NCBI RefSeq assembly: GCF_032197885.1
Contig: NZ_CP134159.1
Location: forward strand, 1,178,001 to 1,242,000
Direction of reading: 5' to 3'
DNA from: Levilactobacillus namurensis
GTDB taxonomy: Bacteria > Bacillota > Bacilli > Lactobacillales > Lactobacillaceae
Length of the DNA: 64,000 nucleotides
The position numbers and the translations under genes are program-made. This document shows, piece after piece, positions 1-8,705 of this stretch (its first letter is position 1; each line of letters starts with the position of its first letter). The notes beneath the pieces were generated by a model, which was not told the origin of the DNA, did not search any database, and was given only the letters and a program-made list of their open reading frames with translations.

Positions 1-27
1 GCCCCCCAGCGTTGGCTGGAGGGCCCC
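1..27 (-). terminator. GC-rich hairpin downstream of yfhO
   Basis: The first bases form an inverted repeat (GCCCCCCAGC, loop GTTG, GCTGGAGGGC). It lies about 20 bases past the stop of the minus-strand yfhO gene and fits a transcription terminator for it. Any T-run would lie outside the window, so this is only probable. Confidence 0.5.
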
Positions 28-44
28 TTCTTAGATCTGGTAGA

Positions 45-2711
45 TTAGCGGCGCCGGTGATGGTCGTTAGCGGGACGTGGCCGGTGACGGCGATGTTGTC
101 CCCACCAGACCACGCTGACCACTAACAAGGTCAGTGTGCTGATCAAGAGCCCCAGGTTCAGCATTGGCGGCCAATAACTGAGCTTGACATGGTTGGTCCC
201 TTTGCGTAACTTGACGGCGTTGAACATGCCTAAGGTCTTGTAAACCTTAGCGGAGTGACCGTTAACCGTGGCATGCCACCCGGCAGCGTACGGAATCGAC
301 GTGTTGAGCACTTGGTGAGCCGTGGTGGCGGTCACAGTACCGTCAAAGGACCGCTGACTATGCTGAGTCAGTTGCCAAGGGTGCTGCTGCAGCTGCGTGG
401 TCGCTTGCTTGAATTGTGCCGTCTGCAGCCGGTAAAGTGTGAAGTTCTCGAGCCATAATGAGCTCTTCTTGAGTTGAATGGTCAACTTGAGGGTCTTGCC
501 CTTCGCGTGATCGGCGACACTTACCAGAATAGTATTGCGGTAAGTCTTGTATTGATTTAGTGGCTGACCATTTAGAATGAAGGTGGCATTGTCGGGATTG
601 ACCGTTGAACCGAAGGTCAGGTAGTAAGCATCGTTAGTGGCAGGCTTGATGGTCAACGTGATGCTGGCCGGCTTCACCAGGTTCTTCTTTTGCAGAATGG
701 CGCCGGTGATTTTAGTCTGCTGGTTGATGTTTTGGAACGTGACCTGGTTGAAGTTTTCCACTTGATACAGGTGTTTATCCTGAGCATTACCAGTCAGGGC
801 CGCGACCCAATTGGCTTGGTATTGTGCTGGGTCGGCGGTGCCGTTCTTTAGCGTTAGAATCTGATCACTGGCCGCGTAGCCAATCGGTAACGCGTAAGGA
901 TTCTGGTAAGTCGTTGCCCAGTGGTCCTGACGAACCGGACGGTAGGACGCTAAGTCGGCCTTATTGGTACTGGCGGGAAGCATGTTGGACCCAGCCAACG
1001 CCCCCGATAATTGCTTTTGTTGGAAGTAGTACTTCATGTTCAGCAAGGAGTCCGTGACTAAGGTTCCGTTACTGTATTCCACGAACCCGTCACCATCAGG
1101 ACTCCCAATGTGTCCCATGAATGTTGGTGTGGCTTTGGGCAGTGCCGAAGAGAAGACGGAGCCGCCGTTAAAGCCGGTCTGGAAGGCGTCCCCTTTGGTG
1201 CGCAGGAAGGTCTTTCCCATCCGGTAGAAGCCTTGATCGTGGGCTTGGGTCTTATCTACCAAGCGTTGCAATTCGTTGGTGTAGTTGGCATACTCCGATT
1301 GGGAAACGTAGCTGATATTGTTCAGGGATAAGAAGGCGTTGGCGGTGACTTCAGTGACTCCGACCACGAATAACATCAGGGGATAGAGCCAGTGTTTACG
1401 AATCGGCAATGCGTAGATCAGTAAGGCTAAGACCACGAAGAGTGCGCCTAACCAGAAGGCGTTACTGTGGAGGAAGGAAAACTTCTTGAGGTTTTCCCCC
1501 ACGTAGAAGCAACCGCCGGCAACGACCACCGTGACCAGAGCAATCGCAATCGGACCGGGTTGAAAATCAGCCGTCAAGGTTTGGGCGGCTAACCAGATCA
1601 GCCAGAACCCGACAATAAAGGAGAACCGGTAAGGGTACCAGACGGGAAATTGGCCCGCGTGCCAGAGCAGGTCCAGGGGTTGTACACACAATGACGCTGC
1701 CAGAAAGAGCGTGATGATTCCGGCGGTGAGGCGACTACGTAGGGTTTGCCGACGATCCACCAAGAAAAAGAGTGCTCCTAAAACGGCGATTGCCCCGACA
1801 AAGAGGTTGGCCGTTCCACTCGGCATCTGGTCGAAGTTAAACGTGCCCATGAAGAACTTGGCCAGCATCTTGGGTGGGAAGAATTCAAACTTCCACTTGA
1901 ACGACGTCACCGTGTATTGGGCCTTACTCTGGGTCAAGGACCACCAGGTTGGGAGTAGGACCACTGCGGCCAATAGCCCGCTAGTCAACGAGCCTAGGGC
2001 GAAACGGCCAGCTTGTAAGGCCAACGTTCGCCAGGAGGCAAAGTGCGTTACGGCAATCCAAATGAACGCTAAAATCATGAATAGGCAAATCATGTAAGCC
2101 ATGTAGTAATTGACGATTAGCATCAGTGTCAGCCAGATTAAGTAGGCGCGCCAGTGGTTGGTCACGACTAGGCGGTAGAGACCGTAGAAAATCAGCGGTA
2201 AGAAGAACAGCGCGTCTAGCCACATGATATTTAGCTGGTTGGCGATGGTCCACCCCATCATGGCGTAGGCTGTCGATAAGGTGATGGCCACGAAACCACG
2301 TTGTGGGGTGAGCTTCAGAAGAAGCCAGGCAAAGCTTAATCCCGCAAAGCCGTATTTTAAAACGGTCAGCAGAAAAATACCGCTGGAAAGTGACGTTCCA
2401 GGAAAGAAGAAGAGCAACCAATTCAGCGGACTAAGGAGGTAGTAAGCCCAGTTACCGACCATCTCGCCTCCTAGACCGTTACTGAAGGAATAGAAGATGG
2501 CACTGGGGTCGTGCAGAATTGTGCGCCGTAGGTAGGCGAAAAAGTCGATATACTGCTGACCTAAATCGACGGTCAGTAAACTACTGGTACCGAAGGGAGC
2601 CATGTGACGGTAGGCAAAATACGCCGTCATGATTATTAAAGGCGTCAGGAATGCCCCGAGAAGCGTCCATTGACGTTGCGTCAGCGTTTTACGCCGTTGC
2701 TTTGCTTGCAA
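45..2711 (-). CDS. yfhO: YfhO family membrane protein, likely GT-C-type glycosyltransferase
   Basis: Large integral membrane protein of 888 residues. An N-terminal half with about a dozen hydrophobic helices (first near residues 17-35, continuing to about 455) is followed by an extracellular domain of about 370 residues and one last helix near 850-870, then a basic tail. This is the YfhO family layout. In Bacillus and Listeria these proteins glycosylate teichoic acids from undecaprenyl-phosphate sugar outside the cell. The motif TVDLGQQYIDFFAYLR in the first outer loop is typical. Translation appears to start at TTG (2709-2711) behind an AGGTGG ribosome site. It is a single gene, divergent from the PBP gene. 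The sugar and acceptor cannot be read from the sequence. Confidence 0.85.
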   Translation of the reverse strand: MQAKQRRKTLTQRQWTLLGAFLTPLIIMTAYFAYRHMAPFGTSSLLTVDLGQQYIDFFAYLRRTILHDPSAIFYSFSNGLGGEMVGNWAYYLLSPLNWLLFFFPGTSLSSGIFLLTVLKYGFAGLSFAWLLLKLTPQRGFVAITLSTAYAMMGWTIANQLNIMWLDALFFLPLIFYGLYRLVVTNHWRAYLIWLTLMLIVNYYMAYMICLFMILAFIWIAVTHFASWRTLALQAGRFALGSLTSGLLAAVVLLPTWWSLTQSKAQYTVTSFKWKFEFFPPKMLAKFFMGTFNFDQMPSGTANLFVGAIAVLGALFFLVDRRQTLRSRLTAGIITLFLAASLCVQPLDLLWHAGQFPVWYPYRFSFIVGFWLIWLAAQTLTADFQPGPIAIALVTVVVAGGCFYVGENLKKFSFLHSNAFWLGALFVVLALLIYALPIRKHWLYPLMLFVVGVTEVTANAFLSLNNISYVSQSEYANYTNELQRLVDKTQAHDQGFYRMGKTFLRTKGDAFQTGFNGGSVFSSALPKATPTFMGHIGSPDGDGFVEYSNGTLVTDSLLNMKYYFQQKQLSGALAGSNMLPASTNKADLASYRPVRQDHWATTYQNPYALPIGYAASDQILTLKNGTADPAQYQANWVAALTGNAQDKHLYQVENFNQVTFQNINQQTKITGAILQKKNLVKPASITLTIKPATNDAYYLTFGSTVNPDNATFILNGQPLNQYKTYRNTILVSVADHAKGKTLKLTIQLKKSSLWLENFTLYRLQTAQFKQATTQLQQHPWQLTQHSQRSFDGTVTATTAHQVLNTSIPYAAGWHATVNGHSAKVYKTLGMFNAVKLRKGTNHVKLSYWPPMLNLGLLISTLTLLVVSVVWWGQHRRHRPRPANDHHRRR

Positions 2712-2736
2712 AAGAAAGCCACCTCAATCTTTAGAA

Positions 2737-2765
2737 ATTATAAAAGGTTCTTGGGGAACCTGTAC
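2737..2765 (-). promoter_or_regulatory. Putative yfhO promoter with palindrome
   Basis: On the minus strand a perfect TATAAT -10 (2737-2742) lies just upstream of the yfhO start. A palindrome AGGTTC-TTGGG-GAACCT (2745-2761) fills the -35/-10 spacer. The -35 (TACAGG, 2760-2765) is poor, which would fit a regulated promoter. Operator role is inferred. Confidence 0.45.
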
Positions 2766-2879
2766 TTTTTGCTTTCAACTACCTAGAATAGCATAGAATC
2801 ATTAAATTTCGATAGCGGGATAGTGGAGTGAGGCGAAGTTTGGTAAAATAGTAGCAGTACAGTAAGGAGCAGAGCTGTT

Positions 2880-4991
2880 GTGAAGAATTTTTATAATCGT
2901 ATGAGTAACCGAAATTCGCGATCGAGCGGTCCTCAAAAATCGTCGATCCCGTTTCGGTTAAACTTTCTTTTCATTATTGTTGCCCTGTTATTTGCAGCGC
3001 TGATTGGACAATTGGCTTACTTGCAAGTAATGTACGGTGCGCAATTCAAGGCCCAGGTGAACCAGACCGATACCACCATTGAAACGACCAATGTTCAACG
3101 GGGGATGATCTATGATTCCAACGGGAAGGTTCTGGTGGGGAACCGAGCGCACCAAGCGATTGCCTATACCAAGGGCGTGAACGTTCTGTCGACGGACATG
3201 TACAGTATCGCCAATAAGTTAGGTAAGTATTTGACGGTGCCAACGGATACGTTGACCCCGCGTCAATCGATTGACTACTACTTGGCCGATACCAAGCGGC
3301 TAGCAGCGGTGGAAAAGCAGATTCCGAAGATCAGTCAATATTCTGAAACGGAACGTTATAACAAAGCCATGACGTATTTGGAAAATGACGATGACTTTAA
3401 GTTGACCGCGACGCAGAAGAACGCGGCTGAAATTTTTGCCAAGATGAGCGGGGCATATGCCTTGTCGACCACGTACATCAAGGATTCGGACGTGTCGAGT
3501 ACGGAAATCGCTGAGATTGGTGAACACCTCTCTGAAATGCCGGGAATCAAGGTCAGCACCAGTTGGTCCCGGAGCTACCCGAACGGTGAATCGATTAAGT
3601 CGATCATTGGGACGGTCTCGTCGGAAAAGACCGGGTTACCTAGTGACCAGATCAACGAATTACTGGCGCAAGGTTACTCCCGAAACGATAGTGTGGGTCA
3701 ATCATACTTGGAACAAGAGTACGAGTCTGTCTTGCGTGGGACCAAAGCACAGAAGCAAGTGGAAGTCGCTGGGAACAACAAGATTACCAAGGAAGTTGAA
3801 AAGTATGGCGGTCAAAAAGGGGACAACCTTCAGTTGACCATCAATTCGACTTTCCAGACTAAGCTACAGAAGTTGGTTCGTTCGGCTGAATCCGGCGCCG
3901 GTGGCTATTCAACGGGGACCTACGCTGTCGTGATGAACCCCAACACTGGGGGAATCATTGGGATCGCCGGGGTTGACCGTAATCCTTCGACGGGTAAGAT
4001 GACCGACAATGCTCTAGGGACCATCAACAGTGATATCGTGATGGGGTCCGTTGTGAAGGGCGCCATGGTCTCGGGGGCGTTGATGGACAAAGTCATTACG
4101 CCGGAGAATAACACCTTAACGGATAAGGTGATCAACACTGGTGGGGTCAAGAAGTCGTCTTGGTTCAACCACAGTGGAAATGCGAACATCGCCGTCAACG
4201 CGTCCACGGCCTTGGAAGTGTCCTCTAACTCCTATATGATGCAATTGGCCATGAAGGAAGCTAAGTTCAACTATGTACCGGGTGGGGCACTGAACATGAG
4301 TACCGACGCCTTCAGCATTGAACGGGGCTACTTTAACCAATTTGGGTTAGGGGTTAAGACGGGAATCGATCTGCCTGGTGAAAGTAGCGGGTTGCAAGGG
4401 AGCAGTACGAAGACTGATATTGGGAGTGCTTTGGACTTGTCCTTTGGGAACTACGATGCGTACACCACCATGCAGGTGGCCCAGTATATGTCAACGGTGG
4501 CTAACGGAGGAACACGAATCGCGCCACACGTGGTTCAAGCGATTCGCGGGACCACGTCTAGTGGGAAGCTAGGAACGGTCAAATCGACCGTAACGCCGAA
4601 GATTCTGAACACCATTGATATGACGGAAGCCGAGAAAAAGCTGGTCAAGGAAGGTCTCTATGACGTGGTTCATGGGACCAACACTTACAAGACTGGGGCG
4701 GAACTGGCCTCAATCTCACCAGGAATCTCGGCAAAGACGGGGACGGCCGAAACCTTCTATAAGGGTCATTCAACGGTTACGCTGAGTCTGGCGTCTTACG
4801 CGCCATCCAATGATCCGCAAGTCGTTGTCGCCTTGGCTATGCCGAACTTGAGTACCAGTGATGAAGATAATAACATGAAGTTAGCTAAGCAGATCTATGC
4901 AGCTTACTGGAAGACGGTTCAGTCGACCTCTACGTTGGATAATCCGACCAAGGCGACTAAGTCTGGTGCCGCACAAAATACGGCGGGATAA
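2880..4991 (+). CDS. Class B penicillin-binding protein (transpeptidase, PBP2B/PBP2b type)
   Basis: Monofunctional D,D-transpeptidase that cross-links peptidoglycan, probably in elongation or septation. The 703-residue protein has a short basic cytoplasmic head, one membrane anchor (about 27-48), a dimerisation domain and a transpeptidase domain. Catalytic motifs are S390-V-V-K393, S448-S-N and K619-T-G. The start is GTG at 2880, ten bases after AAGGAG; no ATG is better placed. Length and order match the lactobacillus PBP2B group. It stands alone, followed by rpmG. Whether it is the divisome or elongasome enzyme cannot be settled without alignment. Confidence 0.92.
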   Translation: MKNFYNRMSNRNSRSSGPQKSSIPFRLNFLFIIVALLFAALIGQLAYLQVMYGAQFKAQVNQTDTTIETTNVQRGMIYDSNGKVLVGNRAHQAIAYTKGVNVLSTDMYSIANKLGKYLTVPTDTLTPRQSIDYYLADTKRLAAVEKQIPKISQYSETERYNKAMTYLENDDDFKLTATQKNAAEIFAKMSGAYALSTTYIKDSDVSSTEIAEIGEHLSEMPGIKVSTSWSRSYPNGESIKSIIGTVSSEKTGLPSDQINELLAQGYSRNDSVGQSYLEQEYESVLRGTKAQKQVEVAGNNKITKEVEKYGGQKGDNLQLTINSTFQTKLQKLVRSAESGAGGYSTGTYAVVMNPNTGGIIGIAGVDRNPSTGKMTDNALGTINSDIVMGSVVKGAMVSGALMDKVITPENNTLTDKVINTGGVKKSSWFNHSGNANIAVNASTALEVSSNSYMMQLAMKEAKFNYVPGGALNMSTDAFSIERGYFNQFGLGVKTGIDLPGESSGLQGSSTKTDIGSALDLSFGNYDAYTTMQVAQYMSTVANGGTRIAPHVVQAIRGTTSSGKLGTVKSTVTPKILNTIDMTEAEKKLVKEGLYDVVHGTNTYKTGAELASISPGISAKTGTAETFYKGHSTVTLSLASYAPSNDPQVVVALAMPNLSTSDEDNNMKLAKQIYAAYWKTVQSTSTLDNPTKATKSGAAQNTAG

Positions 4992-5117
4992 AAGACCTGT
5001 AAAGTATTTTTCCTTAACATATTTGGAATAAGACTGGTAAATGTTGCCGATTAATGGTAATATATTACGAGTTAAGGCTCTAGCCTGTAATTCTGAACAA
5101 GTTGGGAGGTTACCCAC

Positions 5118-5267
5118 ATGCGTGTCCACATCACTTTGGAATGTACGGAATGCCACGAACGCAATTACTTATCCAGCAAGAACCGGCGTAATAACCCGGA
5201 CCGGGTTGAATTCAAGAAATACTGCCCGCGCGAACGGAAAGTAACGTTGCATCGTGAAACTAAGTAA
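5118..5267 (+). CDS. rpmG: 50S ribosomal protein L33
   Basis: A 49-residue protein beginning [18 protein letters not shown] and ending VTLHRETK, the standard L33 pattern. The first zinc pair (C-T-E-C) is present. The second is reduced to a single Cys in KYCPRE, so it lacks a complete four-Cys zinc ribbon. The ATG at 5118 follows a GGGAGGT ribosome site. It is monocistronic and closed by a strong terminator. Many Bacillota carry several rpmG paralogues with or without zinc ligands; this looks like a partly zinc-independent form. Confidence 0.95.
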   Translation: MRVHITLECTECHERNYLSSKNRRNNPDRVEFKKYCPRERKVTLHRETK

Positions 5268-5268
5268 A

Positions 5269-5298
5269 GGGTACGGGCGAAAGCCCGCACCTTTTTTT
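5269..5298 (+). terminator. Intrinsic terminator of rpmG
   Basis: The stem ACGGGC / GCCCGC with a GAAA loop, extended by GGT/ACC, is followed by seven T residues directly after the rpmG stop. Confidence 0.9.
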
Positions 5299-5391
5299 GT
5301 GGTTTCAGACAGTCCAGCGCGTCATGCTGGCAAATTATTTTTGAAATGGCAAGCACTATTATAAAATAGGTCTCAAGGAGGTCCAGTGGTC

Positions 5392-5943
5392 ATGGACAAA
5401 GCGACACTACGACAACAAACGATTCAGGCGTTGGCCAGTATGCCGGCGGATCAGAAACAAGCAGCTAGTCAGCAACTTTATCATGCACTACAGGCTTTGC
5501 CGCAGTGGCAGGCTGCTCGAACCATTGCAACGACGCTAAGCAGTTCCTTGGAACTGGCGACGCAGCCCATTATCGCGGCCGCTCGAGCGGCGGGCAAGAC
5601 CGTGGCCGTCCCACAGACGCTACCTAAGCGTCAGATGGCGTTTCGTGAGCTGACGGACCAGACGACGCTAATAACCACTAAATTTGGCTTGACAGAGCCT
5701 CAGGACGGACGGATTATTGAGCCGGCGGCCTTTGACTTAATTGTGGTCCCCGGTCTAAAGTTCGCGACCGGTGGCGAGCGATTAGGATTTGGCGGTGGCT
5801 ATTATGACCGTTATTTACCGTGGACCCAAGGCTTTAAGGTGGCCTTGGCATTACCGGCACAACAAGCTGAACAGCCTAGCTGGCCGGTAGAAGATTTTGA
5901 CGTTTTGTTGGATGCCGTCTTAACGGCACATGGAGAAAAATAA
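5392..5943 (+). CDS. 5-formyltetrahydrofolate cyclo-ligase
   Basis: Converts 5-formyl-THF to 5,10-methenyl-THF with ATP (YqgN/MTHFS family), a cytosolic salvage step of one-carbon metabolism. The hallmark ATP/folate site GERLGFGGGYYDRYL lies near residues 126-140. At 183 residues it is the usual size. ATG 5392 is chosen because AAGGAGGT (5375-5382) then sits nine bases upstream; an in-frame GTG at 5386 would be only three bases from it. It overlaps the ORF of the rhomboid gene that follows, so the two are co-transcribed with yqgQ and glcK, as in Bacillus. Confidence 0.93.
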   Translation: MDKATLRQQTIQALASMPADQKQAASQQLYHALQALPQWQAARTIATTLSSSLELATQPIIAAARAAGKTVAVPQTLPKRQMAFRELTDQTTLITTKFGLTEPQDGRIIEPAAFDLIVVPGLKFATGGERLGFGGGYYDRYLPWTQGFKVALALPAQQAEQPSWPVEDFDVLLDAVLTAHGEK

Positions 5944-5956
5944 AGGGGACTTTTGG

Positions 5957-6637
5957 GTGAACCACTTGCGATATCGCTTGCGACGGTTAGATCAGACGCC
6001 CTATGTGACGGTGGGGTTGATTGGCTTAATGGTGATCGTTTTCTTAGCGATGACCCTAGCTGGTGGCAGCACGAACGGGAGCGTTTTAATTGAGTTTGGG
6101 GCTAAGCTGAATCCGTTGATTCAGCAGGGACAGTGGTGGCGCTTAGTCACGCCGATTTTCCTTCATATTGGCTTCACGCACATTTTGATGAACATGATTA
6201 CGTTGTACTTTGTGGGGATGCAGTTGGAAGCAGCATTCGGTCATGGTCGGTACCTAGCTATCTTTTTGGTATCCGGTATCGGGGGGAACGTGGCGAGCTT
6301 CTGTTTTTCCGATAGTCTATCGGCCGGGGCTAGTACGGCAATCTTTGGCCTCTTTGGGGCCTTTATGATGTTGGGCGAGTCCTTCTGGCAGAATCCGGTG
6401 ATTCGGTCACTAGCACGGACCTTTTTGGCCTTTGTGGTGATGAATTTAGCTTTCGATGTCTTTACACCGGGAATTGATTTAGCTGGCCACATTGGCGGAT
6501 TGTTTGCTGGCTTTTTCGTGGCCTACTTAGTGGGCGTCCCAAGAATTGGTCGAGTTAGCGTAATTAAGCGGGTTATCGCTTCAATCGTATTAATTGGTGG
6601 ATTGGTCTGGTTGTATCTTCACGGAATGGCGCAATAG
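5957..6637 (+). CDS. Rhomboid family intramembrane serine protease (GluP/YqgP-like)
   Basis: Six-helix membrane protease that cuts transmembrane substrates. The catalytic dyad is visible: serine in G-A-S126-T and histidine in GH178IGGLFAGF; the HILMNM helix is also typical. It is about 226 residues, far shorter than Bacillus GluP (about 500), because the N-terminal cytosolic and C-terminal TPR parts are absent. I prefer GTG 5957, which has AAAGGGG eight bases upstream. The in-frame ATG 5930 lacks a ribosome site and lies inside the previous gene. It sits in the conserved yqgN-yqgP-yqgQ-glcK order. Confidence 0.88.
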   Translation: MNHLRYRLRRLDQTPYVTVGLIGLMVIVFLAMTLAGGSTNGSVLIEFGAKLNPLIQQGQWWRLVTPIFLHIGFTHILMNMITLYFVGMQLEAAFGHGRYLAIFLVSGIGGNVASFCFSDSLSAGASTAIFGLFGAFMMLGESFWQNPVIRSLARTFLAFVVMNLAFDVFTPGIDLAGHIGGLFAGFFVAYLVGVPRIGRVSVIKRVIASIVLIGGLVWLYLHGMAQ

Positions 6638-6680
6638 TCAAGTAAAATGTCTCGTGCAATTTGATGGAGGTTGTGGCACA

Positions 6681-6911
6681 ATGAAAACGTTATATGATGT
6701 TCAGCAGCTACTTAAAAAATTCGGTATTTATGTATACGTCGGCAAGCGTATGTGGGACATTGAAGTGATGGCATTGGAGCTCAATCACCTGCGGCAAGCA
6801 AAGGTGGTTGATGAGGCAACCTTTGTCCAAGCAAAAGTGGTTCTCACACATGAACACCGTCTTGAGGAACAGCGGGCAAGAGATCAACACCAATCCATTG
6901 GAGGGATTTAG
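6681..6911 (+). CDS. yqgQ: YqgQ family protein (DUF910)
   Basis: A 76-residue cytosolic protein beginning MKTLYDVQQLLKKFGIYVYVG with a helical body (RMWDIEVMALEL), characteristic of the small YqgQ/DUF910 family, whose biochemical role is not established. It has a GGAGG ribosome site ten bases before the ATG and ends four bases before the glucokinase start, so it is translationally linked to glcK. The same neighbour pair occurs in Bacillus. The C-terminus (after about residue 60) is rich in charged residues and glutamine. Confidence 0.85.
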   Translation: MKTLYDVQQLLKKFGIYVYVGKRMWDIEVMALELNHLRQAKVVDEATFVQAKVVLTHEHRLEEQRARDQHQSIGGI

Positions 6912-6915
6912 AGTT

Positions 6916-7887
6916 ATGGCACGTAATTTAATCGGAATTGATTTAGGTGGGACGACCACAAAAATGGCGTTTATTTCGGTTGACGGGGAGATCCTGACGA
7001 AGTGGAGTATTCCGACGGATACAAGTGATGATGGTAAGCACATTGTTCCGAATATCATTAAATCAGTCAGTGCACACATTACCAGTTCTGAATTCAGCAA
7101 GGCTGACTTCTTGGGAATTGGAATGGGTGTTCCTGGTCCCATCGACATTGAAAATGGAATCGTTCTCTTTGCCGTTAACTTGGGCTGGAAGCAACGGCAA
7201 CAAGTTCGGGATCAGATTCAAGAAGCCTTGGGGCTCCCGTTTGTGTTGGACAACGACGCCAACGTGGCTTCACTAGGTGAGTACTGGAAAGGCGCCGGTG
7301 AAAAGGATGAAGACGTGGTCTTTGTAACGCTCGGAACCGGTGTCGGCGGTGGGGTCATCGCTGGTGGTCGGCTCCTGCACGGTGTCAACGGTGGTGCCGG
7401 TGAGCTGGGGCACGTAACGGTTCAACCGAACGGTTACCTGTGTAATTGTGGTAAGCGCGGTTGCCTCGAGCAATATGCTTCTGCGACGGGGGTCGTGCAC
7501 GTGGCCGCTGATATGGCTAAAGACTTCTTGGGCACTTCTCGGTTGAAAGAAATGGAAGACAATCAAGAGAATGTAACCTCCAAGATGATCTTCTATCTGG
7601 CAGATAACGGCGACATCTTAGCGAACCAAGTGGTCGACCGAGTGACCTTTTACTTGGGGTTGGCTTTAGCCAACGTGGCCAACATCTTGAATCCCGCCAA
7701 CATCATCATTGGTGGTGGGGTCTCCAACGCCGGGAACACGTTGTTACAACCAACGACGCGGTACTTCCAAGAAAATGCCTTCCCAGCTGTTCGGGACTCA
7801 ACCAAGTTGCGGTTAGCCCAATTAGGGAATGACGCAGGCGTTATCGGGGCTGCATCGTTAGCTTTGCGGTTCCAAAAAACTAATTAA
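6916..7887 (+). CDS. glcK: Glucokinase (ROK family)
   Basis: Phosphorylates glucose to glucose 6-phosphate at the top of sugar catabolism. At 323 residues it is full length. The N-terminal phosphate-binding loop GIDLGGTTTKMA, the sugar-binding stretch with NDANVASLGEYW, and the ROK zinc motif C176-N-C-G-K-R-G-C are all present. The ATG at 6916 follows GGAGGG at the end of yqgQ. A longer reading from 6808 exists only because the frame is open through yqgQ. The non-PTS route fits heterofermentative or mixed sugar use, though other hexose kinases may exist elsewhere. Confidence 0.94.
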   Translation: MARNLIGIDLGGTTTKMAFISVDGEILTKWSIPTDTSDDGKHIVPNIIKSVSAHITSSEFSKADFLGIGMGVPGPIDIENGIVLFAVNLGWKQRQQVRDQIQEALGLPFVLDNDANVASLGEYWKGAGEKDEDVVFVTLGTGVGGGVIAGGRLLHGVNGGAGELGHVTVQPNGYLCNCGKRGCLEQYASATGVVHVAADMAKDFLGTSRLKEMEDNQENVTSKMIFYLADNGDILANQVVDRVTFYLGLALANVANILNPANIIIGGGVSNAGNTLLQPTTRYFQENAFPAVRDSTKLRLAQLGNDAGVIGAASLALRFQKTN

Positions 7888-7926
7888 TTAATATTGGCGT
7901 AAGCCATCAGGAAGGACGATTTTGTT

Positions 7927-8340
7927 TTGGTAATTGGTGCAATTTCCGGATTAGCTGTTTCTTGGATCATTTTGATCCTCCTCTTAGTCGTATGGGGCGG
8001 TTGGCAGCTGATTACGGTCATCCGGCGCAACCAGGTTTCCACACTACTCGATGAACAGGCGTTTCAGGCAGGTATCCGGAAGGCTCAGGTCGTGGATTTG
8101 CGGGAGAAGAAGGATTTTGATGCGGGGCACATTTTAGGCGCCCGGAACATCCCTTATTCAACGTTTAAGGCTTACCACACTGAGTTACGCTCCGATCTGC
8201 CGGTCTACTTGTACGATCAGGGAAAGGCTTTGAGTACCCGAGCAGCATTGCTGCTGGCGAAAGAAGACTATGACCAGATCTTTATCTTGAAGTCTGGTTA
8301 TGCCCGTTGGCAAGGAAAAACAAAAAAGACGAAATATTAA
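7927..8340 (+). CDS. Membrane-anchored rhodanese-like protein without catalytic cysteine
   Basis: A 137-residue protein with one N-terminal membrane helix (about 5-30) and a cytosolic rhodanese fold: DLREKKDFDAGHILGARNIPY is the classical CH2A-like stretch. The position that holds the sulfur-carrying Cys in active rhodaneses is here D97 (VYLYDQGKALSTRAALLL), and the whole protein has no cysteine. Sulfurtransferase activity is therefore not expected; a binding or regulatory role is inferred. The start is TTG 7927 with GGAAGGA ten bases upstream. It closes the yqgN-glcK operon and is followed by a strong terminator. Confidence 0.85.
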   Translation: MVIGAISGLAVSWIILILLLVVWGGWQLITVIRRNQVSTLLDEQAFQAGIRKAQVVDLREKKDFDAGHILGARNIPYSTFKAYHTELRSDLPVYLYDQGKALSTRAALLLAKEDYDQIFILKSGYARWQGKTKKTKY

Positions 8341-8378
8341 AAAAACTGTCATTACCCGGTCGGTAATGACAGTTTTTT
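8341..8378. terminator. Bidirectional intrinsic terminator
   Basis: A 12-13 bp perfect stem (AAACTGTCATTACC / GGTAATGACAGTTT) flanked by A-run and T-run lies between convergent genes and can serve both strands. Confidence 0.92.
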
Positions 8379-8385
8379 GATTTGG

Positions 8386-8562
8386 TTAAACGTGGTGTGC
8401 CGAATGGCTCTTCCGGTTTGCCCGTTTGCGGTTTTCCTCGAAGCGTTCTTCCTGTTCTTCAATGGGTTGAACGACCTTTTTCTTGAAGGAGAAGACGGCA
8501 CCAGCGACCGCGCTGGCAGTGGCGACGACACCGAATAAGAATCCTTTTGTGAAATGCTTCAT
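8386..8562 (-). CDS. DUF3042 family small membrane protein
   Basis: A 58-residue protein: MKHFTKGFLFGVVATASAVA gives one N-terminal helix with small residues, then a basic stretch (FSKFKKK-like), an acidic/glutamine region and a His/Lys-rich tail. This is the lactobacillus DUF3042 pattern; function unknown. The internal ATG at 8562 is chosen over one 30 bases upstream because GAAAGGGG precedes it on the minus strand. It is convergent with the rhodanese gene and shares its terminator. Confidence 0.8.
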   Translation of the reverse strand: MKHFTKGFLFGVVATASAVAGAVFSFKKKVVQPIEEQEERFEENRKRANRKSHSAHHV

Positions 8563-8705
8563 CGTAAATGGCCCCTTTCGCTGGAAATTCATTTATCCGC
8601 TTCCATTATGCAAGTTTATTCGGCAAATAGCTAGTGATTTACCTTTTGGTTGGTCAGAAGAGTATGGTACGCTAAGGATAACTTAATTCAGAAGGGGTCC
8701 GAAAG

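Noticed and set aside
1711..2097. 128-codon plus-strand frame opposite yfhO
   Set aside because: It is antisense to a conserved membrane protein, has no ribosome site, and has shadow-like composition.
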